A stretch of DNA of 64,000 nt, taken from assembly GCA_029204225.1 (NCBI GenBank), contig CM055101.1, positions 41,252,927 through 41,316,926 on the forward strand. The letters run 5' to 3'. The translations under genes and the position numbers were made by a program. The stretch is from Diphasiastrum complanatum. Lineage: Eukaryota; Streptophyta; Lycopodiopsida; Lycopodiales; Lycopodiaceae. Positions 12,407-25,751 of this stretch are shown piece by piece (position 1 is the stretch's first letter; every line of letters starts with the position of its first letter). The notes beneath the pieces were generated by a model. That model ran no database searches, had not been told where the DNA came from, and saw nothing but the letters and a program-made list of their open reading frames with translations.

Positions 12407-13924
12407 CTGAAAAATCATATCAAATATAAGAGATTAATGAGCACAAAACCTAAACCTCCAATTCAGGTACAACAACGACCACACTATACAAACATGCATT
12501 TGGGCTGCAAAAGCACTCTGATTGAACAAATGAAGTTTAATTTCTCTGAACTTCAGAAGGGGGCTTAATATACATCACAAGGAACTGACCTACTGAGAGC
12601 ATCAGAGAATTGACAGGCACAAAAATTAGAGCTCCAATTAAGGTGCATCAAATGATCACACTATGAAAGCATGCATTTGGTTCACTGCATAGTACGTAAA
12701 TTTGAGAGTGAAAAACGCTAACTGGACAATCAAAGTTTAAACTTTAATTTGCATATAATTTGCAGCCTAACAAACCCACACTAAAGGCAAAAGCACCTAA
12801 GTACCAATGAGCAAGGTACCTTTTAACCTTAGAAACCCGTTCCGACTCTTTTGGGCTGGAACGTACAGTACGTTCCGAAACGTACTGGGTCAGAATGTTT
12901 TTTTTTCAATTAAAAAAAAAACAGGTATTAAAGGACCTGCTGGCCATGGACTTCCTTCTTTCAAACCTGTCATTCATCAAATAGAAGCTGGAACTGAAAA
13001 CTTCAACTGATGTATTCTAAAATCTGATCTATTTTATGATCACTGGACGCTTGTCTCAATCGTGCATATCTATCCCTCGACAGTTGTACCTGCATCTTAA
13101 CGTTGTTCCTATTGAGTAGTTTTCCATGCTGTCAAGCTCTTCAAAACTCCTAAGTGTGGCAGGATAAAATGACCAAGGCCCAGTCCCCAATCTATGGAGG
13201 TGAGTGTGTTACTGTTGTTTGTGCTCTAGAATGTTTGGCACTTTACATAATGACATCTAAACTTTGTCCAGTGGCTATCATAGGATTAATAACAGCAGCC
13301 CTGGTCACTTGTGCAAGAAGTCCTCATTACTTAAGATGCCTTTTACCTACATGGGAACTGTATCTTCTTTTGCCCCTAAGAGTAGCAAACTATTACACTT
13401 TCCTTGAAGTAAACCTACGACTGAAAAAGTAAAGATTGGAACACTTCAGAGTGGCATTACTCTGATCTTATTACAATTTAGAGAAGGCTGCAATCGGAAT
13501 GTTATTACTCAGGTGAATAGTTCTTTCAGCATGGGAACAAGAATTGAAAATCAGTACCTTTTTTTCCTTTGTTAAAAAATACATATTTAAACAAGCAAAA
13601 ATTGGTCAAGTTCCGGAACGGAACGTGTTCTGTTCCGGAAAGGGCAACTATTCTTTTAACTCCGTACTTCATTTGAAGATATATATCACTAAGAAATAAA
13701 TAATGAAAGAGCATCAAAAAGCTCAATCTTTAACATCAAGGATCGGTGAGTTAAACATGAAAGCCTACTCTTACTCTACCAACTTTATACTATATCCACA
13801 ATTGCAAATGATTTCAGTACTTTTTCTGCATAGAATCTGCATTTGTATATGTAAGTTTGAGTGGGTGTGACCATGTATGTGCTTGCATGTGCAGTGCATG
13901 CTCGCGCATCATGTGCATAATTGG

Positions 13925-13981
<57 letters not shown>

Positions 13982-14721
13982 TCTCCACATTCTCCTCAGT
14001 CAAAGCAAGTCCTGTTTCTTCATCTGCAATTTGCTCTACGCCAATAATCTCTGGTATCTTTTCAATAAGGCGCCTTTCAATTCCCATCTTCATTGTCATC
14101 AATGAGCTTGGACAAGAGCCACATGCACCTTGAAGCTTCAGTTTCACAACAAGGCCATCAATTTCATGCAATGCAACATTTCCTCCATCTGACATTAAAT
14201 AAGGCCTCACTTCATCAAGTACCATCTCCACATTCTCTTCTGTCAATGCCAGACCATCTGTTGGAGCTTCCGGCATGGTAGCAACTGCCTCCACAACTGC
14301 AAACATTCAACTTCATCAAACAATCGTTCCATGGAACCATGATGACAGCAATCTTTGATGTAAAATGACAAGAAAGAGCCTCAAAGCAAGCCACAAAGCA
14401 AATGACATTATAGCTACATAAAGTTTGAAAACCATGCAACTTGACTCTCAACACAACTGTTAAGGATAACAATGGACAAGATTTGATTTCATGGCAGGGC
14501 TAGCATGGATAGAAAAAAATTTATGCAGCAGGATTTGATTTGTTGAGCATATATATACCATTGTCATCACAGTTACATTTTGTTAATAGCATCTATTAGT
14601 AGTTACACTTCATATTTTCTCTTTACTGTTATTGGAGACGTTTCACACACTCCTATTTGCACCACACACTTGAAACGTACCCTTTGTCTTATATGCATTT
14701 TGGCATGAAAAGACATTAATA

Positions 14722-14801
<80 letters not shown>

Positions 14802-14868
14802 GTTGCCAAGAAGAGTGTCAAAATCAATGATTCTTGGATCTGCAATGCAACTATCATTAGGGAAACAC

Positions 14869-14922
<54 letters not shown>

Positions 14923-17900
14923 TCCGCTCTCAGGGTTCGTGGGATACCGGATACACAGGATGCCATTGCCAAGGCTTCGAGATTCTCGAGACCACTCTAG
15001 GACATGTGACAGATGGACTAGATACAGCTTGGAGGACCACCAGAGATGCAGCTACACTGGTCATTCGCTTCACATCCTTAGGCAGCCGCAGAGAGGCTTT
15101 ACGCTGCAAAGCCCAGGTGTTACGAGCTCGTAACCAGTGCCGAACCCTAGAGAACACAGATAGGTCAGATACCACAGTCAGGGTCGTGTCCAGCGTACAT
15201 GACCAACAGGGCAAGACAGTGTGAGTAGTGTGCCCCAGCACGGTCCATAGCCATGGCGGGCCTAACACAGCCTAGGGACCCTGTCAGCAGGATAGGGCCC
15301 CCAGTTGGGTCCCGACGTGCAGTCGGCCACGTCAGTGCCACGTGGCCGACACTTGGCAGTAGCATGCTACCAGTCCTCACACTGGGCTAGGAGGGGCTTA
15401 CTCTATATCAGGGAGTAGGCAAGGTTGGGTGGATCAGTTAGTGTTTGCCCTACTGTGGTGTTAGGATCGATTACACTGGTATCAGAGCCATCTCCATCCT
15501 AGGGAGTTCAGGAGCAACAGTAGAGAAAGCTATCAGAAGATAGGAAAGATCTGGGAGATTCTCAGAAAAGAATAGAGGAGGAAAATCGCTGTAGGATCAG
15601 CTTTCTAATCCTCCAATTTGCTGGATTTCTCAGTAGTTTGGAAGCATATCTTTTACAATAGCTTCAGCGCTGAAAAATCAGTTTCCCTCTCTGATTTTCG
15701 AGTGTAGATCACTATGATCTGAGCGGAAATTCAAGAGGAAGGGAAGAGCAGGTCCATCGCTGTATAGTCAGCCCTCAAATCTGAGTTTCGTATGAAGTTC
15801 TGAGTAGATTAGAAGGAGTTCTGATCTGAAATATTGTAGCAGGGCCAGCGCTGGACAGTAGGGTAGAAATCTCAGAATTTAACCCTGTTTTTCAGAAGTT
15901 TTTCAGGAGTCTGAGTTTCAGACTTGCTTGCTACAGACCAGCGACCTACAGGCTGAGAGTAAATCAGAGAATCAAGGTGATTTCAGAGCTGTAAATTGGA
16001 CAAATCGGGCCAGACAGGTTGCTGACCAACCAGCGAGGGCAGGGACTTCAAAAATTCCGGATTTCTTTTTGTAAACTTCCGGTTTTTACTCGGTTTGTTG
16101 GAGCCCCACACCTCAAATCAGATTAGTCAGCTACTCAACTCAAGAACCGGGAAATTTGGCACCGTTTTGAAGCTTCAAACTGGCATTTTCCGGGACAGCA
16201 GGTCTGAAATCTTGGGGAAAAGAGCTGAAAGGGTTCCTCTTCATAATCTCTTTGGAAGTACAGTCCTCAGAAACAGCTAAGTCATCTTTCCTTTCCTTGT
16301 ACAGTTGTAAATTAGTCTTTTAGACTTTTTTCCTTCAGAAGCTAAGGTAGCTCTCTTTCAGTTTCGAAGATGACCACTCCTCAGGGACCTGATCAACCCC
16401 AGGAGAGAGGCTTCGACGAACTTGAAACAGAAGCCTTGGCTTACAGAAAAGGGAAGGAACCCATGGAAGTAGAAGAACAGGAACAGTTCGCCGAAGAACT
16501 CGACGAACTGGTTACCAAGGAGCAGTTCCTCCAATTGGTAACAGAAGTGGATGAACTGAAGCTGGCATTAGCCAATTTCAAGTCCAGTGTGGACGACTCG
16601 TTCGCTGAACTCAAAAACTTGATTTTGAGCTCCGCGAAAGGAAGCCTTCCCTCCACTTCTCAGTTATCCCCTTCTCCACTTCCATCAGTTTCGGGTGAGA
16701 CTTTACGGTCTCACCCCAGTGTTTTTAAAGATTTAAAGCCTCCTACTTTTAATGGGGAAGAGAAGGATAGAAATGCAGATATTCTACAAACCTTCCTCAG
16801 CAAATGGAAGAACATTCATGCTCTTAAACAGACCCTTGACCATTTGCAAGCAATTGAGGCCAGTCTTTCTTTAGGGCCTATGGCCTATAAGTGGTGGTTA
16901 AATCTCCAGGAGACTGGGCAGACTCCCCGGTCATGGAAAGCTTTTGAAGAAGCTTTCCTAAGAGAATTTCTACCAGAGAATGAACTTGATAGAGCCTGGG
17001 AAGCCTGGGAAAGAACAGTAATGGACAAGTCCCTCATCCAATATATCTCGCAGTATCGAGAGGCAATTTTAAAGATTAAAAATATGGATGACTATCAAAA
17101 AATCAGGGGATTTGTCCGTGGCCTCAAAGATGAAATGAACACTGTTGCCAGCTGACCTCTGCAATGCTAGCGAGACCCTTCAGCTTTGGGCCGCATGACC
17201 TAGTACGTATGCATGGGAAAGTTGGTAACCAGTCAGTAAGAGTCATGGCTGATGATGGGGCAACCCATAATTTCATCAACCACACCCTGGTTAAAAAGCT
17301 TAAACTACCAGAAGTACCTAGTCAGCATAGGTACATAGTTTCATTAGCTAAGGGTGAAGATAAAAAAATATGGGAAACTATGGTAAGTAAGTTAAATCTT
17401 GGTATTCAGGGGTACCAAGATCAAATAAACTTTCAGATAATGCACCTGGATCGAACAGACATTGTTCTCGGGAGAGATTGGCTCTACAGTTTAGGACCTT
17501 CCCTCCACAGAAACTATCAGGAGAACACCCTCAGCTTTCAGTATAAAGGCCGAGAGATCCAGTTGCATGGGGAGCATGATGTTCCCAACAGCCCTATGGT
17601 CTGCAGTTCAGAGCTCTGTCAGCTAATCGGAGACGAAGACCATCAGGTATTCTTATGTGACTTTCAGTTTATTCCTGAAGTTTCTATTTCCAGTTCTATT
17701 CAGCAGAAAATCAGTAAATTAGAAACTTTATTGTCTAAATTTAAAGATGTTTTTCCTGAAGATTTGCCACATGGTTTACCACCTAGCAGAGAGGTAGATC
17801 ATGTAATAAACCTAGTACCAGGTACAGCACCTGTTTCTAAACCTCCGTATCGGGTCAGCCGAACAGAGGATGAAGAAATAACTAGGCAGTTAACAGACTA

Positions 17901-20900
17901 TCTTGGGAAAGGCCAAATTCAGACCAGTAGTTCACCATGGGCCTCACCAGTCTTATTGGTGAAAAAGAAAGAGGGGTCTATGCGTCTTTGCGTAGATTAC
18001 AGAGCCCTCAATAAAGTCACAATTAAGAATAAATACCCTATGCCTCGAGCAGACGAGTTGTTTGATCAACTCGACGGGGCTAAGTTTTTCAGTAAAATAG
18101 ACCTTAGATCGGGATATCATCAAGTCCGTATAAAATCGGAAGATGTCTCGAAAACAGCTTTTAGGACTCGTCACGGTCATTATGAGTTTAAGGTGATGCC
18201 ATTTGGGCTCACAAATGCTCCAGCTACCTTTATGACCTTGATGAACAGTGTCCTCAGACCATACTTGGGTAAGTTTGTGGTCGTATTTTTAGATGACATC
18301 CTCGTCTACAGCAAAACGAGGAAGGAGCATCTAAAACACCTCAGAAAGGTGTTTCGACTGCTCAGAAAGCATAAGCTTTATGCTAAACAATCCAAGTGTG
18401 AATTCTTCGTTGAAGAAGTAGCATATTTGGGTCACATTATCTCGTCAGATGGGATTAAGATGGACCCAAATAAGGTTAAAGCCATACTCAGTTGGCTGAG
18501 ACCTCAGAATATTTTGGAACTTCAAATCTTTCTTGGTCTGGCGGGATATTACAGACGATTTGTCAAGGAATATGCTCAGATAGCAGTCCCTATGACAAAT
18601 CTCCTTAAGGGGAAGGGAAAGGAGTTCATTTGGGAGTCCGCACAACAGGAGAGCTTTGATGCTCTCAAAACAGCCTTAGCTACAGCACCAGTTTTAAAGG
18701 TCGTCGACCCCAATCAGCCATTTGTGGTCGAAACAGATGCTAGCGACTTTGCAGTAGGTGCTGTGCTAACTCAGGGTGGACGACCAGTTGCGTTCGAGAG
18801 TAAAAAACTCGAGCCAGCTCAGACTAGGTACAGTGCCTATGAAAAGGAACTCTTTTCTATAGTCCATGCCCTTAAGACTTGGAGGCATTATTTGTATGGT
18901 GCCAACTTTGAGGTCCTGACAGACCATGAGAGTCTCAGATACCTTTGCAATCAACCTGAGCTTAGAGGTCGGAAAGCTCGTTGGGCAGAGTTGATGCAAG
19001 AGTTTGACATGTCTATCAGATATAGGCGTGGAAAATTCAATACAGTAGCAGATGCCCTTAGCAGAATGCCTATGATAAACGAGCTGAGTTTTACTCAGAT
19101 TCGTAATGAGTTACTCGAGTCCTTGAGAGGGAAATGCCAGCATGATGCATTCTTCTCTATTATCTGGAACTCAGTCCAGAACAGACAGTTACAGACTCCG
19201 ATTTTATAGTAGGCCTGCCTAAAACCCAAAAGGGTAATGACGCTATATGGGTCACAGTTGACCGTCTGACCAAAATGGCTCATTTTATTCCGACCAAAAC
19301 AACCGTTAGAGCTCCAGAGTTAGCGAGGTTGTTTGTAGACGGGCTATTTAAATTGTACGGTCTACCTTCCGGCATAGTCAGCGACCGGGACAGTAAGTTT
19401 ACTGGAAATTTTTGGAAGGCAGTATTCCATCATCTCCATACTAAACTTAATATGAGTACCACTGACCATCCACAGACGGACGGTCAAACAGAAAGGGTAA
19501 ATCAAGTGCTGGAGGATATGCTTCGTGCATACGTCAGCAAGAGGCAGACTAATTGGGAGGAGTATCTCTCAATATTAGAGTTTGCTTACAACAGTACCAA
19601 ACATTCAGCTACGGGATACAGCCCATTTATGCTGATGTACGGTTTTCAGCCACGCTCACCCACAGCTGTAGGGTTTAAACAAGAAAAAGTTGAAGCAGCC
19701 AGAAACTTTTTAGAAGACCTAAACCAGATGATAGAACATGCTAAGCGTAGCATTAGACAATCCCAGGATCGAGCCAGGCATTATGCAGATCCACACAGAC
19801 GGGATGTGCAGTTCTCCACTGGTGAGAAAGTCTACTTGAGAGTCCCAGTTGACTCTAAAACCCTCAAATCAGGAGTGTGTGCTAAGTTGTCTCCAAGGTA
19901 TTGTGGTCCCTTTACCATCAGTAGGAGACTAGGCGAGGTCACCTATGAACTAGAACTCCCACACAGCAGTAAGGTTTTTCCAGTTTTTCATGTAAGTCAG
20001 TTACGAAAAGCCTTAACCAGATCAGATAATCTGGTAGGGGACAGTGTTCTAGTTCTCCCATTGGATCCTCAACAACCTCCACATGAACCAGAGGAAATTC
20101 TTGATAGTAGAGAGACGCAGACTCGTCATACTCTATACCGAGAATATCTGGTTAAGTGGAATGATCAGCCTGTTGAGAATGCCACTTGGGAAAGAGGCAG
20201 CGTCCTTCGCAAGATTTTTCCAGACTTTGTCTTAGAGGACCAAGACGGTTCTTAAGGGGGAGGGAGTGTTACGAGCTCGTAACCAGTGCCGAACCCTAGA
20301 GAACACAGATAGGTCAGATACCACAGTCAGGGTCGTGTCCAGCGTACATGACCAACAGGGCAAGACAGTGTGAGTAGTGTGCCCCAGCACGGTCCATAGC
20401 CATGGCGGGCCTAACACAGCCTAGGGACCCTGTCAGCAGGATAGGGCCCCCAGTTGGGTCCCGACGTGCAGTCGGCCACGTCAGTGCCACGTGGCCGACA
20501 CTTGGCAGTAGCATGCTACCAGTCCTCACACTGGGCTAGGAGGGGCTTACTCTATATCAGGGAGTAGGCAAGGTTGGGTGGATCAGTTAGTGTTTGCCCT
20601 ACTGTGGTGTTAGGATCGATTACACCAGGTACATGGCACTACCATATATATGGATGACGATCTTACCTACATCCAGTTTGAGGAGAGGCACAAAGCCTTC
20701 CAGGTGGCTCGAGAGACTGGTAGACGGGTCATATATCGAGATGGTCATATACGGTTTGTTGCTGGCACCCCTAGCAGTTCCCAGAGCTAGGAATTCGGGG
20801 CCCATACCATCTTCAAATTGGGGTATGGAATTGTGATGGCATCCACTCATCCTCTACAACAGGTGACCTGATTGATTTTATCACTGGACGAGACCTATTA

Positions 20901-23900
20901 TTTTTTCATGGAGACTCACGAGAGCCAGGTGCGCGGTTTACCCACCTTCCCGGGATACAGATGGGATACGGTATATAGATCTGAGACTAGATCAGCTAGT
21001 TGCCGTGGTTCGGGAGGAGTGGCTTGTCTCTACAAAGAGTCCCTTCATCAGATGTTCGAGGTTGTCAGGCATGATGAGCATGCACGGTATATTTGGCTTC
21101 GTATCACAGGACGAACGATTGGTTTGGACAGGGACATCTTCATTGCTGCCTGCTATTTTCCTCCAGAATCCTCCTCCTTTGTTGAGGGTGTTGGCTCACC
21201 TTATTTGGACCTTTCAGTGGATATCATCGGATTTGCAGAACGGGGGCATATTTTCCTCACTAAAGATTTTAATGCCCGGACAGCTTCACGACAGACAGAG
21301 TTCCATGATACTACAAATCAGATGCGAGTTCATGCCCTTGATAGTGACAACTTGGGGATCACCAAGATTTCTGCTGATGGACGGGGACCTATTACTTCAT
21401 ATGGTAAGTACCTGTTACAGTTTGGTGAGGCACATGAGTTAGCCATTTACAATGGCCTACCTCACTGGCTGATTTTGGTAGCTATACTTGTCACCCTCAC
21501 AGTGGCGGTCATAGTGTAGTTGATTACCTCATGGGGTCACCGTCATCCATCCCTCTTATTCACAGCTTCCATATCTCCCCTACCACCCTTTCTGATCATT
21601 CTTTCCTATCCTTCTCTATTGGCCACCTTCCACCACCACAGCCTCAACACCAATCCATACTTCCCCGTGCACCCAAATACACTTTCCACCCCCTCTCTAT
21701 CCCACTCTACCAGGAATCCCTCGCCTCCCTACTTCACTCTTTTCCACACAATGAACCGCTGGAGTCACAAGCCTCCTTCCTCACCACCTGTCTCCACACT
21801 GCTGCTACTTTGGCTTTCCCTTCTAAACCTCATAAACACAAACCAGTCCATCCACAATCATCCCGACCTTTCCACCCACCGCGGTATGATGCGGAATGCC
21901 GATCCTTACACCATTCTGTCACACATGCTCGTTTCCACGCTCGCCATCTCCTCCGCTCTTCACGACAAATGTACAACCGCACACTTCATCGCAAAAAACG
22001 TGCCTATGATGAATCTGAAGGAAACCGTCTTGTGAACCTCCTTCTCAGTTCCTCCTCAGGTGCCTTTTGGCGTGAGTTTATCCCTCATGCCCCACCCCCT
22101 CTTCTAGACGATTTACATATCTGGACCGACTATGCTACCCAGCTTTACACTATACCCACTGATACGCCCATCTCCATCTCTCCTCGACCTTCAGACCTCA
22201 CCTTTTTCACCCCTGACTTGGTTCGGGCAGCAATCAAAAAGCTGAAAACCCACCGCACCAGGGACATTGAAAACCTTGAATCTGAGCTACTGATTCACGC
22301 CTCCGATACCCTTGCCCCTACACTATCCACTCTCCAACGACGCTATTGTTGACGGCTTCCCATCCTCTTGGTGCACCAACATCATACACCCTATCCACAA
22401 AAACGGTGACCCCATGGTACCTGCTAATTACCACACTATTATGATTGGACACATTCTCGCGAAGTTATATGGCACCATCCTCCCTGGACAATCCCTAGAG
22501 GTGGTCTCTTCCTACACTTACCTGGGTGTGCTCTTCTCTGGTCCTACCTTCAGTATGAGACAGGCGGCTACTTCTAGACTTGGGAAGGGTCACTCTTCCC
22601 TAGTCCAGCTGGAGAGATTTTGCTTTCGTAAGTCTATTCGGGATGCCCCGAGTAAGTGCAGACTGTTTGACACCATCGTCACCCCTTCGGCCTTATATGC
22701 AGCAAAGATATGGTGTACAGGACTATCATCTTTACACTGGTCCAGCATTTCACACTTACAGACCACCATGTTAGCTCGCATGATCCGATTGAAGACCTCA
22801 GTTCCACATGAGATCATCCTTGCGGAGTTTGCCACCCCCCCTATTCAGATTGAGGCAGCCTTCCAGCTTATCACATACATCCATAGAGTTCAGGCACTTC
22901 CTGATACGGAGCAGCGATATACGCGGCTTGCACTCATGTCCTCTCATCACCTTCAGACTCAGGGATACCGGCACACCTTGTGTACTCAGTGGGGTTTAGG
23001 GGTGAACCTCTCGAAGACCAAAGTTATGGTCTTCAATACCTCTCGGGCCTTCATGCAGCGCCAGGAGCTTACCCTGGACAATCCCGAGAGGTGGTCTCTT
23101 CCTACACTTACCTGGGTGTGCTCTTCTCTGGTCCTACCTTCAGTATGAGACAGGCAGCTACTTCTAGACTTGGGAAGGGTCACTCTTCCCTAGTCCAGTT
23201 GGAGAGATTTTGCTTCTGTAAGTCTATTCGGGATGCCCCGAGTAAGTGCAGATTGTTTGACACCATCGTCACCCCTTTGGCCTTGTATGCAGCAGAGATA
23301 TGGTGTACAGGACTATCATCTTCACACTGGTCCAGCATTTCACGCTTACAGACCACCATGTTAGCTCGCATGATCCGAGCGAAGACATTGGTTCCACATG
23401 AGATCATCCTTGCGGAGTTTGCCACCCCCCCTATTCAGGTTGAGGCAGCCTTCCAGCTTATCACATACATCCAAAGAGTTCAGGCACTTCCTGATACATG
23501 GCAGCGATATACGCGGCATGCACTCATGTCCTCTCATCACCTTCAGACTCAGGGATACCGGCTATCATGGTTCTCTCAGGCATCACACTTCCTAATAGAC
23601 GCATTTGGTATCACTATCACTGATCTCCCTTTGGGTACACACCAGTACATTAGACGTTTTTTATACAGAGCATATCTCGACCGTACTTGGCGACACCAGC
23701 TGGGGGTTAAGCCTAATTACTTCCGGACTCACTTTTTGGAGCAAGATGCCACTGGTCTTCCAGTTTTACCTCGCTATTTGTCCTCTGGACTATCACACGG
23801 TCTCCATTTCACTTTGGGACAGTTCAGAGTCTCCTCACATCAGTTGGCTATTGAGACAGGCAGATTCCAGGGTACACCACGAGAGGAGAGACTATGCCTG

Positions 23901-24550
23901 CTATGTCCCCGACATGCGATAGAGACTGAGGACTACTTCATCTTTAGATGCCCCATATATTATGAGATCAGAGGGAGATATCACTGTTTATTCCATGACA
24001 TGCCTACTACACTCAGAGCAGTGATTAGATATGAGGACTCTCGTTGTGTCGCACTTATGCTACGGGAGATGGTCTTGCTGCGCCAGGATATGTACTAGTT
24101 AGCTCACCAGCCACATCCTAGCTCTCAGGCTCAGATTATGTCTTTCTTCACCAGGAGACTGACACGGTTTGATGACGAAGACGACGACATACCACCTCAC
24201 CGATGTCAGAGACATTGTATCACTCATAGTCATGCTACAATTTGCACTTCACGCCATGTTAGGAGAGCACACAGTTTTCACCCTCCTAGAAGACGTCAGC
24301 GACGGTCCATGTTACCTCATGTTGCAGCTCGTATCACATCTTTCTTCAGCAGCAGCACTACATGATATTACTCTACTCCTGGCAGCTATATGGACAGTTG
24401 GCAATTTGTAGTTTATAGTTATGTTGCTCATTTCTCTTTTATGCATAGTTTTTTCTTGGAGACGTTTATATACGCTCCCATGGTTTTCACATACTTGACA
24501 TGTACTCCATTTGGTCTTATATGCCTTTTGGCATGGAAAAGACATTAATA

Positions 24551-24621
<71 letters not shown>

Positions 24622-25689
24622 TGGTGCACAACAGGTGGTTTTTCAGGCATGGACTCTTCTTGTGGAGGTTATCACCATTCATATCAACAAAAGGGGAAGG
24701 GATCCTTGGGGGACTTGACAGCTGCCCGTGGGCCCAGATAGTCAATGTAGGTATGCTTTTGAAATGGTAATGCTATCTATCGATCTTCCTGGGTAAGAAC
24801 CATGCACATGTTTTTGGACCAACAGAATGTCGGAATTCACAATGGAGCAGGGAGCTGGGTCCTCCTTTCAGGAGAATCAATTTCTCAGTACGCAAAATCA
24901 ATGAGGAACATATTTTCTGGGGGACGGCACGCCTGATCCTCTAGCCTACACTTTCAATGGTCATTGCCTCGCTTCAAATGCTAAAAATGTTATGATTACC
25001 GTATAAGCAATGCCACCACACCTTGATTGCATGTTTTATCATGTATAATTCTTGCTTGTGTGTAGTATACCTCTTCTGAACAAGTAAGCTTCATGCTCTC
25101 AGAGAACTTGCCTATCCTCTGGTCTGAACACCGATTCTAAAGCAATGCCACACACATCCATCACTAGGACCAATTGTCTTCCTTTAGGCCTCAAAATTAT
25201 CCACCAGCACTTGAAGACCACTATGTGCTAGGGTGTAGCTACCTAAGAGTGACGCTTAATGAATCCGCAATAAAAATTGCCGATTATGAAGGACAATTGG
25301 AGCTAACCTATCTCTAGGTAAGTCATAATGATCACCAACATGCAGCCTTCACTCCATCACATGTCCACACCAAGTACCACACTACAAAGACAGAAAGTCA
25401 CAACACACACCACCTCCACAAAAACGCATCAAGATCACAACCCTTTCTCAGCACCTCCCTAGCGAGGTCATTACTAAGTCAACTTGATTACAGCACAAAG
25501 ATAGATTCATGGCCTTCTTTCTCTATAACAAGTTATGCTCTACTTTATCTTGACAAGCATCGTATTATGAACGCAGTCGATACTATGAGTTTTGCAAAGG
25601 CACATATTATTTGGAAATGCTCTATATGACATTACTTGTATGTTTATTCACTCTTATGTCCTATTTTGGTATCAAAATCCCATTGTAGA

Positions 25690-25751
<62 letters not shown>

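Larger units (their letters stand above)
15118..20624 (+). mobile_element. Young Ty3/gypsy chromovirus-type element inserted in the LINE
   Basis: The 5507-bp element has 358-bp LTRs (15118-15475 and 20267-20624) that look identical base for base by eye, a tRNA-iMet primer-binding site, a polypurine tract and a CCAGG target duplication. It encodes gag, protease, RT, RNase H, integrase core and a C-terminal chromodomain, the mark of chromoviruses. Two in-frame gaps exist: gag ends before its zinc knuckle (17155), and the RNase H end plus integrase H2C2 finger are missing near 19200. Identical LTRs mean recent insertion, yet the proteins are incomplete, so a related intact element probably supplied functions in trans. 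Confidence 0.95.
14920..24617 (+). mobile_element. LINE (copy B), split by a gypsy insertion, rearranged and dead
   Basis: Order: ORF1 end (14920-15117 continuing at 20630-20790), an AP-type endonuclease (about 20820-21590), RT N-terminus (about 22180-22480), C-terminal domain (to 24098), 3' UTR, then (CT)n at 24554-24617. The reading frame across the insertion joins ALRCKAQ to [20 protein letters not shown] when the gypsy element and one target duplication are removed. The endonuclease shows WNCDGI, ETH and DFNA motifs, and a frameshift near 20910. The RT palm with its catalytic Asp box is missing and replaced by a duplicated downstream segment. The C-terminus carries a Cys/His motif ([19 protein letters not shown]). 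Without RT it cannot move by itself. It is a non-LTR element with apurinic endonuclease; the exact clade cannot be fixed by eye. Confidence 0.85.

Noticed and set aside
13785-14306. Open frames encoding long SLSLSL or ERERER runs at many CT/GA arrays (for example 14603-14857, 24312-24745, 25636-25869, 35737-35943)
   Set aside because: They are translations of dinucleotide arrays. Only the part of 13785-14306 that is NFU2 exon 4 is real.
14215-14472. Extension of the NifU frame upstream of 14296 as an NFU2 N-terminus
   Set aside because: The sequence above the acceptor at 14297 does not resemble a transit peptide, and exons at 32398, 41367 and 42507 fit in phase.
15165-15380. Open frames inside both gypsy LTRs (also 14930-15268 and 20232-20529)
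   Set aside because: They are chance frames in the LTR, repeated because the LTRs are identical.
21520-22035. Pro/Ser/His-rich 171-codon frame
   Set aside because: It overlaps the LINE endonuclease end and linker in another frame; the alternative frame continues the LINE motifs.
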